Of a DNA stretch of 64,000 nucleotides, positions 20,362 through 31,140 are shown piece by piece. Every line of letters starts with the position of its first letter. Position 1 is the stretch's first letter. The stretch is from Kappaphycus alvarezii (Eukaryota; Rhodophyta; Florideophyceae; Gigartinales; Solieriaceae), in the NCBI GenBank assembly GCA_002205965.3, contig NADL03000553.1, positions 186,001 through 250,000 on the forward strand, read 5' to 3'. The translations under genes were made by a program, and so were the position numbers. Under the pieces are notes generated by a model, which did no database searches, was not told the DNA's origin, and saw nothing but the letters and a program-made list of their open reading frames with translations.

Positions 20362-22020
20362 ATGGCATGGGATGATTATGATTCTGGGTTTGAAACAGAT
20401 GAAGACTGGAATTCTAGGGTAGGTGTGACACCTGAATGTGTTTCTTTTTGCGATAATATCGAATCAAAGGACGGAATTCGGAGCATGAAAGAAGATTACA
20501 ATTGCAAGGAAAACAGGAATATATCGGATTCCATATCTGAAGATGTGAGCACGCCGGAAAAGGTCCTTCAAAATATTGAGGTTGAGAATCAAGAAGAAAA
20601 AGGGCGCCAAATGGCAGAAATCCAAGGAAAAGTGCAGCACCTTCCCGCCGCCGCCTCACTGAAAATATCCGACATGTTAGCATCTTCCGAAGTAATTGCA
20701 TGGAGTGTATCAGATTTAAGACAAGCAAGTGTACCGGTCACTCACTCATTTGAACTTACCGATACTCAACCAATTTACCACAGGCCTAGACGTCAACCGC
20801 CAAAATATGACCAATTTATCTCAGAGAATGTTACAAGTATGCTGGAAAATGATATCATTCGGCCAGTTTCATCCCCATGGTCATTTCCAGTTGTGGTCGC
20901 ACCAAAGAAGGATGGAAAGCTGCGTTTTTGCGTCGATTACCGACAACTGAACCAGAGAATGATACCCGATCGATTTCCGATTCCGAACATGGAGGAATCC
21001 TCGAGGACTTGAAGGACGGGAGATACTTCACCTCAATTGATCTTTACACTGGTTATTGGCAGATTCCATTGATGAAAAATGTAAGGAAAAACAACTTTTA
21101 CCAGCAAAGCCGGTACATTCAGGTTCGAAGTGATGCCTTTTGGTCTCATGAATGCCCCAGCTACATTCCAAAGAATGATGAACGAGGTTTTGAAAGGACT
21201 TCCATTTGCAAGAGTTTATATCGATGATGTAGTGATATTCTCAAAAACCTTGGATCAGCACATATCGCATGTCAAGACTGTGGTGGAGAGAATAGATGCG
21301 TACAGCCTGAAAATTAAGTTAAGCAAATGCTTCTTTGCGAAAACGTCTATCCAATTACTCGGTCATATCGTCGATCAAGAGGGAATTAAAGTGGATCCAG
21401 AGAAAACGAAAAAAATCAAGTTGGCACCAAGGCCCGCTTCAAAGACGGAGGTTCGAAGCTTCTTAGGACTGGCCTCATATTACAGAAGATTTATCAAAGA
21501 TTTCGCCAAACTGCAGCACCGTTACATGCCAGCACTACGAAGAACGGAAAATTTTACTGGAACAAGGAAATGCAACTGCATTTGAGGAGCTTAAAGATAA
21601 GCTATGTGTCCCCCCAGTGCTCATGTACCAGATTTCAAGAGACCATTCGTTGTGGAGACAGATGCCTCAGAACGGTCTTTGGGTGCCATTTTGTCCCAAA
21701 AAGACGAAAACGGAAGACTACACCCTGTTCAATTCGCAAGTCGCACTCTGAATGATGCGGAAAAGAGATACTCAGTCTGCGAGAAAGAAGCGCTAGCTGT
21801 CGTCTTCGCACTGAAAAAGTTTCGTGTTACCTTTTATCACTCGAGAAATTTGTCTTGATAACTGATCACCAGGCACTTAAGACAGCATTCCAAAAGAAAG
21901 ATGTACATCACCGCTTGGCCCGATGGCTCGACATTTTCGCAGAATATCGGTTTGAAATTGTGTATAGGCCCGGACGCAATAATCAGCCTGCCGATTACCT
22001 ATCCCGCTTGAGGGATCCAT
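20362..22020 (+). pseudogene. Ty3 reverse transcriptase and RNase H (element at 17674)
   Basis: RT blocks: ENDIIRPVSSPWSFPVVV, LRFCVDYRQLNQRMIPD, DLKDGRYFTSID, MMPFGLMNAPATFQRMMN, and the catalytic ARVYIDDVVIFSKT near 21210. GHIVDQEGIKVDPEK and FLGLASYYRRFIKDF follow. RNase H starts PFVVETDASERSLGAILSQK near 21640 and ends near LADYLSRLR. These are the standard Ty3/gypsy signatures. Fossil. Confidence 0.92.
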
Positions 22021-22139
22021 GATTCCAAATGAAAAAGCTTCCGAGACATCGTCGGAGTTGCCGAGTTCAAGTGCCGATCGATAACGAGTACGAAGCTATA
22101 TTCACGGACTTATTAAATTCCTTGATGGACTAGAAATGA

Positions 22140-23340
22140 GAAAGGTTGATCTCGAACACAGAAATTGGGTACGCAGGAACCAAAAGGCTTTACATTGTGG
22201 AATGGGAAACTCTTCCGACACACGAAAGCCGGTCCTCGACTAGTGGCCCCTTTGAAAGAAAGAATGAAGATCTTGAGGACTTTTCATGATGAGTTAGGGC
22301 ATTGGGATCTCGAAACAACCAAAAATTCGTTACTGAGAGATTCTGGTGGCCCAGTATCCATAAGGACGTCTATAATTTCGTGAAAAGCTGCGACAACTGT
22401 CAAAAATTCACGCCAATACGAAAGTATAAGACAACTCTAGGCTTTCCAGTTTCCGGTCTCTTTGAAACCTTCTCAATTGACTTTGCCGGCCCATTCAAGG
22501 AAACCTCTTCCGGAAACAAATATCTCCTTAAAGGGGTTGAACATCGTACTGGATGGCCAATAGCAGTTGCAGTTGAGGAGGCCAATGCTGAAGTGGTCCT
22601 GAGATTCATCGAAAAAGAAATAATTGAACCGTTTGGTCTTCCAAAAAGGATCATCTCGGATAACGCACTTTGTTTTACTGCAACTTCACTGCTTCGTTTC
22701 TTGGAAGAAAAGGTATTCAGCTAAAGACAGTTCTCGCATATGCTCCTATGTCAAACGGGAAAGCGGAGAGGATGGTTGGAACCATCAAACGATCAATATC
22801 GAAAACTATGTCGAGAATGAAATCCAGTGGGAAGATGCCTTACCAAAAGTGTTATACGGCTATCGTCGAAGAAGAGGAAGAAGTGGACGGTCACCGTTTG
22901 AGCTAATGTACGGAAGAGCTCCTAGAATGTTACAGAGAGATATGGAAACAAATGTTATCGATGAAGAGAGTAGAGAGGTCGAACTATTGGCCACCGAAAG
23001 CTGGAGATCACACCGCGCGCTAACACAGACAAGAAATAAGGATGAAGAGCCTCCAGTCCAAACTTTCTCAGTCGGCTCTAAAGTACTTGTAGCACACGGA
23101 AAAGCAATGCAACAGGCTGTGAAGTGGCCGGCTTTCCAAACAAAGTACTCGAACCCTTGCATCGTCACGGAGGAAAGACACCCGCATTATAAGCTCTGTT
23201 CAAGCTCAGGGAAGAGATCAAGGAGGGCAATCCATGCACGTCGTCTGGTCCCTTACCATCAGAGGCCTGAAGAATTCCTTCTCACACAGGACTATGCGCA
23301 ACCACGAGGCATACTCATCTTTAACTATAGAATGATTCCT
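22140..23340 (+). pseudogene. Ty3 integrase with GPY-like end (element at 17674)
   Basis: Zinc-binding HHCC region (DELGHWDLETT, SCDNCQKFTP), catalytic core with FETFSIDFAGP and IISDNALCF, then YGYRRRRGRSGRSPFELMYGRAP. The C-terminal GPY-like module includes FSVGSKVLVAHGKAMQQ and AIHARRLVPYH. Integrase joins the DNA copy to the host chromosome. Fossil. Confidence 0.88.
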
Positions 23341-24363
23341 ATGGGAGGAAAAAGGGCCTGGGAATGGATCATCTCGATTACGCGTGACTACTACGAACTC
23401 CACGTAATCATCCATTTCTACATTAATATATGCCTATGTTTTCGTACGTTGAACGGACCATTGCTACCTCAAGAAGATTTCCGACTATTGATCAGAGTTC
23501 TATTCTCATTCCAAAACGGAAGGTTCACGGAAGCAGGTCCAGAGTTTGTGGAAGTCATATATCATTACTCTATAGGGAGGTATGGAATGGTAGCTATCGG
23601 AGACTTGTCGCAAACATATCTGAACATTATCCGTCCAGTTTACGTATTTCTCAAGAACAACCAAGATGTGCGACTGAGAGGTTACAGCTTGCCCCCTGAT
23701 ATGGAATATCGACTGGTCCCATATCCTCTATGGGAACCTTACGTTGCTCCGCTCAGAAATACAACCTCAGCCGAAGACCAGGATCCTCCCGAGGCCGTGA
23801 TGATGATACGAGCTGGACCATCAAGTGATCGGGGCGGATCATCGAAGAGGGCAAGGCGTCGGGAGCAGCGAGGAAGATCGCCAAGAAGATCGCCTCAAAC
23901 ACCGCCTAGTCTCCCAGGGGGAAACTATGCATCCTTAATTATTGGACGGCTACCAATTAGACGTTGGCTTCGCGAAATGACAGAGGACCCACGAGAAGCA
24001 GAAGTAATTTCCTTTTTTGCAATTAGTATTTGCATGTGCTTCCAGACCATTCACGGGGCGCACCTTACTCGTGAGGACTCAGTCCTTATGTTGCGAGTTT
24101 TTTTCTCCTTCAGATACCCGTTTCTGGACCCGTTGCCAGAAAAGTTTGCATACTACGTTTATTACCTCACATTTGGAAGGTTTGGAGAAGTGAAACGGGA
24201 GGAGCTCATTAGAGAACACTATGAAACCATACGCCGAATCTACGAAACTCTTGACCAAGGGATGAGCCGGTCATCGCACGGTACACACTCTCTCATCATA
24301 TTGGAAATGAGCTACTACCATATCCTTATAGTGAACCCTATACTCTCCCTGATGAATGGATAG
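23341..24363 (+). pseudogene. Ty3 pol C-terminal extension with duplicated domain
   Basis: Continuous with the integrase end. Domain 1 (about 23365-23655) and domain 2 (about 23960-24255) are alike: ICLCFRTLNGPLL versus ICMCFQTIHGAHL, LIRVLFSFQ versus MLRVFFSFR, YYSIGRYG versus YLTFGRFG, and a helical end YLNIIRPVYVFL versus HYETIRRIYETL. Each is about 97 residues. They are joined by a basic Ser/Arg linker (SSKRARRREQRGRSPRRS). I do not recognise the domain. No signal peptide or clear membrane anchor is seen, so it does not look like an env gene. Fossil. Confidence 0.75.
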
Positions 24364-24425
24364 AACTCCCACAAGAACAACAAGAGCAGTGACGAGCCGG
24401 GACGTTCGTCTTGAGCGGGAGGGCG

Positions 24426-25145
24426 TGATGTGCGCAAATTCGCACACGAAAAAATTTAGATGAGGACCATAATTGTATACAGTATTGGAACTGGGAAGAT
24501 ATTTTTACAGTTTTTGAATTTGCAAGATATTTTTAATTTGGGTGAGTGTGGCAAATTCATCGGTTGATTTTTTATTTTAGGACACGCTGTCATAGTGGAT
24601 GTCAGTACAGTTCTAGGTTGTGGGTGATACTACGAGTGACTCTGAAAGGTCTATATAATGGCCACATCAATTCCCACCCCTGGCCGATGGGTGGCTGGCA
24701 TGGGTATGGCACCTAGATATTTACCTTGAGGAAATATCTTCTAATGGTCTCTCTGGTTCACACGATTCCCGTGAATGCGTTTTATGGTATTTAGTATGTT
24801 TGATTGAGACTTTAGGATTAGCCGAAAAGTCTATATAAGCTGAGTAAAGTGCTTCCTCCTTGAGAGGTCAAGCAAGTTGGCAGACAACTTCAGGTCAAGC
24901 TCCGAGTAGTAGGAAGTTGAGAGTCAACTTCAGACCCTAGAAAACTTTTTCCTAAGCTGGTCGCAGAGCATCAGTGGTAGACCCTGCCCCTTTTATACTT
25001 GCTTGTAGCCCTCTCAACTCTCTCCCATATACACTCCTTTTTATTTGTTCAACTATACCACGGTAGCACTTTTGTCGCTCGCAACACCTCCGTCTTGGGG
25101 TAGTTGGTTCTAAGTATCTCTTCTCCCGACGATTTACCCCTATCA
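24426..25145 (+). repeat. 3' LTR, type II
   Basis: 720 bp; by eye the same as 17674-18393. Followed by the target duplication AATAC. Confidence 0.95.
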
Positions 25146-25252
25146 AATACCAGGGGTCGAGTGACACTGGGACGCGACCCGCGGAACTAACTACTCGATA
25201 AAAGCAACTGTACCAGGGGAAGGTGCACCTAGGGAATCAAACCCCAGAGGTC

Positions 25253-26095
25253 GAAACGGGGAAAGGTTTGGGTGTTTTACTCTTGGAAGATATATCCGAT
25301 CTATCCCATGGTTTTCCAGAGAACCACAATCGACTGACAAAAAAGGGTTTACCGACACAGTAATGGGGAAGGAACTACGCTCCCTAAAATGCTACCTTCA
25401 GGCCAGACATCAAGCAGGCCGCATTGGACATGACGGCTGCTGCGGCGTGCCTTCGCATCAAAACCCCCCGAACCTTTCCGTACGTCTCCAGTGCCCTCAC
25501 GGCCACGTTCCTTGCCAATTCGTTTAGCACTGCACATGAATCAGGGTGCCACCCTCCAAGAGTGGAGATTGGCACAGGCACGAGCCTACCTCTGGTGGAG
25601 GTCGCGATAAAGGATTGATATCTTCTCTGCTTTGCATTTCGCGCCGCATTCATAGAGGACATCGGGTTGAAGGCCCTCACTCTCCTGTTGGAGGGAGCGA
25701 GGGATTCACGAAGGTAACATCAAAAAAGTCGGTCCCTCCGCTGCTTCCCATTGCCTGTATGTCTGGTCTCGTGCGGTGGAGACCATGGCGTGGCTCTACG
25801 ACAGGATGACGAGCAGCTCTTGTCAGGTCTTTCGCAAGAAGGTTTACCTGGCGATCATGTCGGTTGATCCTGTGGGCTCCATGCAAGCAGTGCATGAGAT
25901 GATCGCCATGTACATCGAGTGTGTCCGGGCAATTCCTTCTCGGGCATGGCGTTCCAGGGTGAAAAAGTGGGACTTGACAGTAGTATTGAAGCCACACCGA
26001 GAATTCTCGAGGATCAATGCTTGTCTGTAGTCCGGGGCATGGGGGACAATACACCCATTCCTTAGCTCCCGGGAGGGCCATAGACGCGCGAAACG
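25253..26095 (-). mobile_element. 5'-truncated L2 LINE, C-terminal part and 3' UTR
   Basis: Minus strand. The coding part spans about 25384-26081 and the 3' UTR about 25253-25375. It is truncated at its 5' end near 26095, where the broken end of an L1 copy begins. The 3' UTR ends with a GGATATATCTTCCAAGAGTAAAACACCC-like word that recurs elsewhere in the window. Confidence 0.8.
25384..26081 (-). pseudogene. L2 LINE CCHC knuckle and RLE endonuclease
   Basis: Frame 25677-26081 reads ALPGAKEWVYCPPCPGLQ, REFSVWLQYYC, then a C-x4-C-x9-H-x3-C knuckle (CPRRNCPDTLDVHGDHLMHC). RINRHDRQVNLLAKDL, RTRPDIQAMG and TDFFDVTFVNPS follow, the RPD and D.T signature of restriction-like endonucleases. A second frame, 25384-25680, continues with RYQSFIATSTRGRLVPVPIS and the C-terminal ARNVAVRALETYGKVR to CLMSGLKVAF. 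One frameshift near 25680 separates them. This is the most complete L2 C-terminus in the window. Confidence 0.85.
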
Positions 26096-26174
26096 CCTGC
26101 CTGTTTCGGGGGACGGGGAACCCAAGGAATCAAAGGCCAGCGGTTGAAAATCGAAATCGGGGGCCTGTGTAGGG

Positions 26175-27602
26175 TTATCGGAGGGCGGGGGGAGTCGACG
26201 CGACAATTTTATCTCCAGGTCCGTCACTTTGTTGCGGGTGTGCAATTGCAGCAGCACCTCCCATTTCCCTTGTAGCTCTTGTTCTGGCATCGTCCTTGAA
26301 TGGAGAGACTACGGTAACATCGCAGGCGATCGGGCGGGCCACAGTGCCGTCAGGGGCTGCTGGTGGGTGAACCAGTATGTCAGCAGGTCGCAGGTCAGTG
26401 CCGGGCACGAGGAGTGGGACCTCGAGCTGGAAATCCAGGCCGGCGGCACGGGCAATACGGCCGGCGATGACGTTGCGAAGTGAGTTATGCCGGTGTTTGC
26501 GACCGAACCCAGACGGGCACAAGTCTACAGCGTGGTCGCCTAATCTGTCCATTTGGCGTTTACAATGCACGCAGTTCCGAGGGAGCGAGTCATCATAAAC
26601 GGGCAGTCCCAAGTAGCGGCGAAGCATTATTTTCCAGTGTACCGCGGATATCTCCGTGTCAGCCGAGGGATGTGCGTACAGAAAGGCAGCACCGGGGCCT
26701 TTGCGGAGCGCTAGACCGCGTATGCGTTGCCGTACTTCTGCATTCGTGTGTCGGTCCGGGTTCGGAGATCTAGCCCAGTGGTCGTCGCGCCAGTGAACCT
26801 TGGCCTGCGCCTCCTGCTGCACACGTTTTAGGTACGTTTGGACGTGTGTGTGTGCAGCAGCCATAGGGAGCGGGTCAAAGGAACCCAGGTCGACGGGGCA
26901 GGCCATTCCAGGGATATGCAGGAGGAAGTCTCGAATGTGACGGGCGGCTTGACCGAGAAGGAAAGCCTTGTCACGGTGGTAGCGGGCGCCGGTGAGCGCG
27001 GTGTAGCGGGGCCCGATATGGGCTGCGGACTGCAGTCGTGCCGGTGCTGCATCCATAATACTCGAGGCAGCGGCGCCATCAGGGAACGGTGAGATGAGGG
27101 TGAACCCAAGACCGCCCTGATGGATGGGCAAGGTAGCCTGTGACCACGCTTTGTCACTGAGTTGAACGCCATGAAGCTCGATGAAGGACTTTTGTAGCAG
27201 AGTGTCAAAAGCCTCGGCAGCAGTACGTGCTTCCCGTGGGTCAGCCAGCTTGAAGGCGTGGTCCACCAGACAGGCCGACGCGCAGAGGCGGTGCATGTGA
27301 AACCGCGCGCGCGGGTCGTCAACCTTGGGCAGGAGTTGGAGAGTTCGGCGGCACCCCTCAATCTTGTCTCGTAGAAAGGCATCCGTGAAATGCCGGTTCC
27401 CGAGCGGAGCCCCGAAGAGCTCGAATCCGTCCGGGGAGCATTCGGCGAGGCGAAATTCCTGGAGAAAAACCTCGCGCTGTAGGCGTGGGACCGTTGGCCA
27501 ATGAATGCGGGTTTTCCCTGGGTTGAGATGTAGGCCGTAGGTGGGCCCCTCGTCGCGGAGGATGCGGAGGGCTTGTCGGAGGTCGGGGAGGGACCCCATC
27601 AA
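26175..27602 (-). pseudogene. L1 RT second half, thumb, CCHC and RLE (copy a)
   Basis: 475 codons. After the YADD box: LRDEGPTYGLHLNPGKTRIHW (primer-grip region), HMHRLCASACLVDHAFKLAD (thumb), HQGGLGFTLISPFPDG, RRYLGLPVYDDSLP. The knuckle C-x2-C-x9-H-x4-C (CVHCKRQMDRLGDHAVDLC) and the endonuclease motifs KHRHNS, LRPADILVHPP and IACDVTVVSPF follow. All RLE core residues that I can identify are present. The end of the protein is shifted into another frame near 26250. Confidence 0.88.
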
Positions 27603-28318
27603 TGTACCATCATCGGCGTACCATTGGTTGAGGACGATGCCCGTATTTCTGCAATCCGGCGGATGAGGGGCTGGATCGTCAACGAGAACAGGAGCATGCT
27701 GGCAGGGTCGCCTTGCTGTGTGCCTTGAGCACTCGCAATGGTCATTTTGTCACGATTCGGCACGATCAACGGTTGTTGCGTGCGTGCGTAAATCATGTTG
27801 ACGAACCGGGTGAGACTTGGGGCGCGCGTGGGCAGCTGGTCTAGCATTGACTGGCGATCAACGCGATTGAAGGCGTTATTCGCGTCAACGAGAACTGTGG
27901 CGGTATCCATGCGATTAGAGAAGCGACGGAGCAGCATGCGCGTGTCGTTTACGATGGCGTCCATCCCAGCCTTTATGCCGTTAGCCAATTGGAAGGGGGC
28001 GAGAAAGTGACGAGAATCATCAATGGCGGGTGGGAGGAGTGTCTTCGTTACCACTCTACGGAGGATCGTTCCTACGCGATGGGCCGTATCTTGTTGGGTT
28101 TGAGCCGCAGAGGTAGCAGGGTTGCTGCAGCCAGGAGCGGCAGGACTGAGGATGGCAGGTCACCTCGCGCGATCCGAGAAACGAGTTGCGTGAGCACCCC
28201 CTTGCCCGTAATACCGGCTTCCGGGCTTACTGGCGTCTGCACGAGCAGATGGAACCAGCGCGCCGGCGTACGGTCAGGGCCAGCCGCCGTATCCCGGGAA
28301 AGGCGGCGGACGGCGCTC
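27599..28318 (-). pseudogene. L1 reverse transcriptase, first half (copy a)
   Basis: From 28054 it reads VTKTLLPPAIDDSRHFLAPF, LANGIKAGMDAIVNDT, TATVLVDANNAFNRVDRQSM (first catalytic Asp in VDANNAF), and AQGTQQGDPASMLLFSLTIQ (the QGDP box). The upstream part at 28055-28318 holds the RT-entry blocks. The frame breaks at the YADD box (read as STNGTPMMVH), and the other half starts at 27602. An indel therefore lies at the active site. Confidence 0.85.
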
Positions 28319-29455
28319 TCAACGGCCTCCCTTGTAACAACAGGCGGCGGTGGGAGGGAGTCTGTTGGGATGGGTGTGATCGGGCGCGGGGCGCGGGTGT
28401 AAGGTGCGGAGTGCTTCGATGGTTTCAGGGTCGTTCACATCTGCCAGCGGGGCATTGTGAAGCGACCTCAATGCCTTGCCGTAGCGGGCATCAGCACATA
28501 GAACTTGCGCTCGCCGCGCCCGGCGGGCTGGGCTGGCCGCGGGCCTTGGGCGATGTTGTTCCGTCCATTCGGTGCGGGCGTGGTGGGCATTCAAGGCTTC
28601 AGACCAGAGGGCTGCCCACTCAGTGCCAGTATGGGCCTGACGGAACCGAGAGCTGAGTGCTGCGTGTTGGCCCTTAGGGTGCTGCCATCCTTGTTCTCCT
28701 CGTAGGGAGCGGCGCATGACCGCAGTAGGAAGCATGTAGAGATGAAGAAACGCCCGGTAGGTGGCATCGTCGCCCCTAGCGTTGGCCGCTGTGCGGACCA
28801 GCTTGATGAACAGTAGAATGAAGGGCTTGAGGCTTGGGAAGGGAATGCTTTGGAAGATGTCCGCCTCACGGAATGGGGTGCGGAGGACTTCGAGGGGGGA
28901 AGGTAGGTGAGAGTTGTTTTCGGGGATGAGGGGGAGGGATTGAGGGATAGAGGAGTCATTGCGATGTGCGATGAGGGGGGGGTGGGAGCGATTACGAAGA
29001 TTGGCCCTGCGGGTGGGTCGACACCGCATCGGCCATTTCACAGACATCATCCGGGGTCGGAACTTCCTTCGTGTCGAGGGCAGCCAGCGGAACGTCCGGC
29101 ATGGCGGAGTCCAAGGTTGTCGCGGGAGGGGGGGGAGCGGGACAGCGTGGACAACCGACGGTTGGTCGGGGCCTTGCTCATGCCGTGCTGCCGGGAGAGT
29201 CGGGAGGGGTGGCACCATGAGGGTGTCGACTCCTTTTTCTTCCGCCGGCCCGGCGGGTTGGGGCGCTGCAGGGTAGCGACGCTTGGTGGCCGACGGGGAG
29301 CCACCGGGCGAGTTGAGGGTGGCATCTTCGTCCTCGGGCGGGGTGCCTTGGGGTCTTATGGCGGGCGACGATGCAGGCAGGGTGGCGGAAGGGCGTTTGG
29401 GGGCCTGGGACGCGGGAGGAAGGACGGGGGAAGGAGCGGCCGGGGTGTCGCTCAC
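28319..29455 (-). pseudogene. L1 ORF, Pro-rich spacer and pre-RT domain (copy a)
   Basis: 378 codons. The first ~200 residues are Pro/Ala/Ser-rich and probably disordered. A helical pre-RT domain follows: SIPFPSLKPFILLFIKLVRT, TYRAFLHLYMLPTAVMRRSL, FRQAHTGTEWAALWSEALN, RRAQVLCADARYGKALRSLH, APLADVNDPETIEALRTLHP. The last block matches copies b and c and immediately precedes the RT. The frame ends at 28319 and the RT continues in another frame. Confidence 0.8.
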
Positions 29456-30304
29456 GGGGGGGCCTGGGTGCGATGGAAGGGCGAGGTAGATCCTGGTCTT
29501 GGGGGGGACGAGCGGGAGGTCGAGGTGTTGACGGTCGGGGTCTTGGGGCTTGGGTCGGGAGCCGTGAGGATGGCTCGAGTGGCGTTTCTTCTTTCGTTGA
29601 GGGCGGTCTCGAGGGCCTGGCGAGATGCCACGAGAGCGTCGCGGAGGGCTCGACGCGTCTCAAGTGGGACCGTGGTGCGCACAGAGCTGCTGGTGATGGC
29701 CCGTATTTCTCGGGCAAGCCAGGCAGCGGCACCGCGTGCAGCATGGGGCGGGAGGCAGTGTAGGGAGGCGGCCAGTGAGGACGTCGTAACCTGGAGGTCC
29801 TTGAAGGAGAATTGCAGTTGAGCTAGAATGCGGTAGAACCGCGGCAGGGTCGGTTCGGGGATGTAGACGTAGGTCCACTGCCCGAAATGCGGAAAGATGA
29901 CGTGGGACGGCATAGCGAGACCGACGTCAGCCGCCGCAGCAAGGAGGGCCTTCTGGGCGTTGTCATATGAGCAGAACGCACAGCTGGGGTCAGCGGATGG
30001 GGAAATGCCAATGGCGATGACAGTTTTCGGGTGGGTGGGAAGGAGGCCCGTGCGTGGGCACAGATTCTGAATGGGCCCAACGGAAGAGACTAAGCGTCGG
30101 GCCTCGGAACGACGGGGGTCGGCGTGGAGGGTGGGTCGGCCATGATAACCTCTGCTTCCGCGAGGGTAAGCGGCGGGTCGATGGGGGGTGGCAGAAGGGT
30201 GGAGAGTTCAGGGACGTCGGTGGGGAGATCTCCACCAGTGTAGCGGTCGGGACCGGAGGCGGCGCGGCAGCTGCCGCCACAGCCGCGTAAGAAAGAGGGG
30301 GCAT
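29452..30304 (-). pseudogene. L1 ORF, N-terminal region (copy a)
   Basis: Begins MPPLSYAAVAAAAAPPPVP at 30304, an Ala/Pro-rich start. After a frame change it continues through MPSHVIFPHFGQWTYVYIPE (29913), a conserved-looking domain with RFYRILAQLQFSF and ARGAAAWLAREIRAITSS, and then Arg/Pro-rich sequence. Upstream, 30305-30394 is a purine-rich 5' UTR-like stretch. I do not recognise this domain; N-terminal regions of RLE LINEs are poorly conserved. Frames at 29823-30304 and 29452-29913 overlap, showing at least one indel. Confidence 0.55.
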
Positions 30305-30450
30305 GAGGGGCGTGTTAGTTGTTCTTGCTGGAGGATAAACGGAGAAAGAAGAAGAAAGAAGAGGGTGAAGAATCTATGCGCGGAAAGAAGAGGAAAGAAG
30401 TTTAATGCGTTCAGTATCTACTGGGGACTGCGCACGTCCTAACTATACGG

Positions 30451-31140
30451 TTAAGATCTAACCGGGTGTACTTCGTCGTCCATGCGCATCGGGGCTCGCG
30501 ACAGGATAGCTTCAGCGATGGATGACCAGAGGGTGCAACTCAGTCGCTGGTAGATACGGCGGCGGATAACGCCAACTGTCGCGTGACACTTGGACGCGAT
30601 CCGTGGAACTAACTCCTCGATAAATGCAATAGTTCCAGGAGAAGGGGCACCTAGGGAATCAAACGCCAGAGGTCGAAATGTGAAGTTCGGCGTGTAAGGC
30701 GCAGAAGATGGGCCAGTTGAGGAAGCGGGGAGGCGTCGGGCGATGTTGCGTTCCAGGGTTGTGACCTTGTTGCGGGCCGCCAGTTCAGCAGCGCCTCCGG
30801 CAACCTGGGTCGCCTTGGTGCGAACTGCGGCCTTAAACGGTGAGAGGACAGTGATGTCACACGCAACGGGGCGCAACGTTGTGCCTTCCGGGGTTGGGGG
30901 CGGTTGTACAAGGATATCGGCGGGCCGGAGCTCAGTGCCCCGGACGAGAAACGGAACCTCGTGCCGAGTATCCAGACCCGCGGCGCGGGTAACGTTTGTC
31001 GCAATCGCATTACAGAGCGAGTTATGGCGGTGACGACGGCCGAAACCAGGGCAGCAAAGGTCGGCGGCGTGATCCCTGAGGGTGTCCAAGGGGTGGTCAC
31101 AGTGGTGGCAGTTGAGGGGCATGGAGTCATCATAACTGGC
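30451..31140 (-). pseudogene. L1 CCHC knuckle and RLE endonuclease (copy b)
   Basis: Continues copy b in the next frame from about SYDDSMPLNCHHC. The knuckle is C-x2-C-x9-H-x4-C, followed by RRHRHNSLCNAIATN, ELRPADILVQPP, PVACDITVLSPF, NFTFRPLAFDSLGAPSPG, RRRIYQRLSCTLWSS and the end ILSRAPMRMDDEVHPVRS at 30451. The 3' UTR is then only about 55 bases before the GAAGAA-type tail. All expected RLE motifs are present in this copy. Confidence 0.87.

Larger units (their letters stand above)
17674..25145 (+). mobile_element. Young Ty3/gypsy element (type II LTRs)
   Basis: An LTR retrotransposon of 7,472 bp with two 720-bp LTRs and a perfect 5-bp target duplication AATAC (17669-17673 and 25146-25150). 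Parts in order: gag with two zinc knuckles, basic linker, retropepsin, RT, RNase H, integrase, and a long C-terminal extension with a duplicated domain. The candidate primer-binding site begins TGGTACTC two bases after the 5' LTR, as in the sister element. GAGCGGGAGGGCG precedes the 3' LTR. By eye the LTRs look identical, so the insertion is very recent. The reading frame is broken in about eight places. Fossil. Confidence 0.95.
17490..25252 (-). mobile_element. 5'-truncated L1 LINE 3' end, split by a Ty3 element
   Basis: The 3' tail (GAAGAAGAAGTTTAATGCATTCAGTATC on the plus strand) begins at 17490. L1 sequence runs to 17673, is interrupted by the Ty3 element at 17674-25145, and resumes at 25146-25252. 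Aligned to the copy starting at 30395, the two halves join exactly across the AATAC target duplication. Only the last ~300 bases of the LINE are present. Confidence 0.85.
26107..30394 (-). mobile_element. L1 LINE copy a, with the N-terminal region
   Basis: The longest L1 copy (about 4.3 kb, minus strand) and the only one reaching an N-terminal start (MPPLSYAAVAAAAA at 30304). It spans an N-terminal region, a Pro-rich spacer, the pre-RT domain, RT, thumb, CCHC and RLE. Its 3' end is missing: at about 26107 it meets the L2 copy within the AFDSLGSPSPETG segment. Its 5' end abuts the 3' tail of copy b at about 30395. At least four frameshifts separate its coding parts. Confidence 0.88.

Noticed and set aside
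23341-24363. Envelope gene at the Ty3 3' end
   Set aside because: It continues the integrase frame, and I see no signal peptide, furin-like site or C-terminal membrane anchor.
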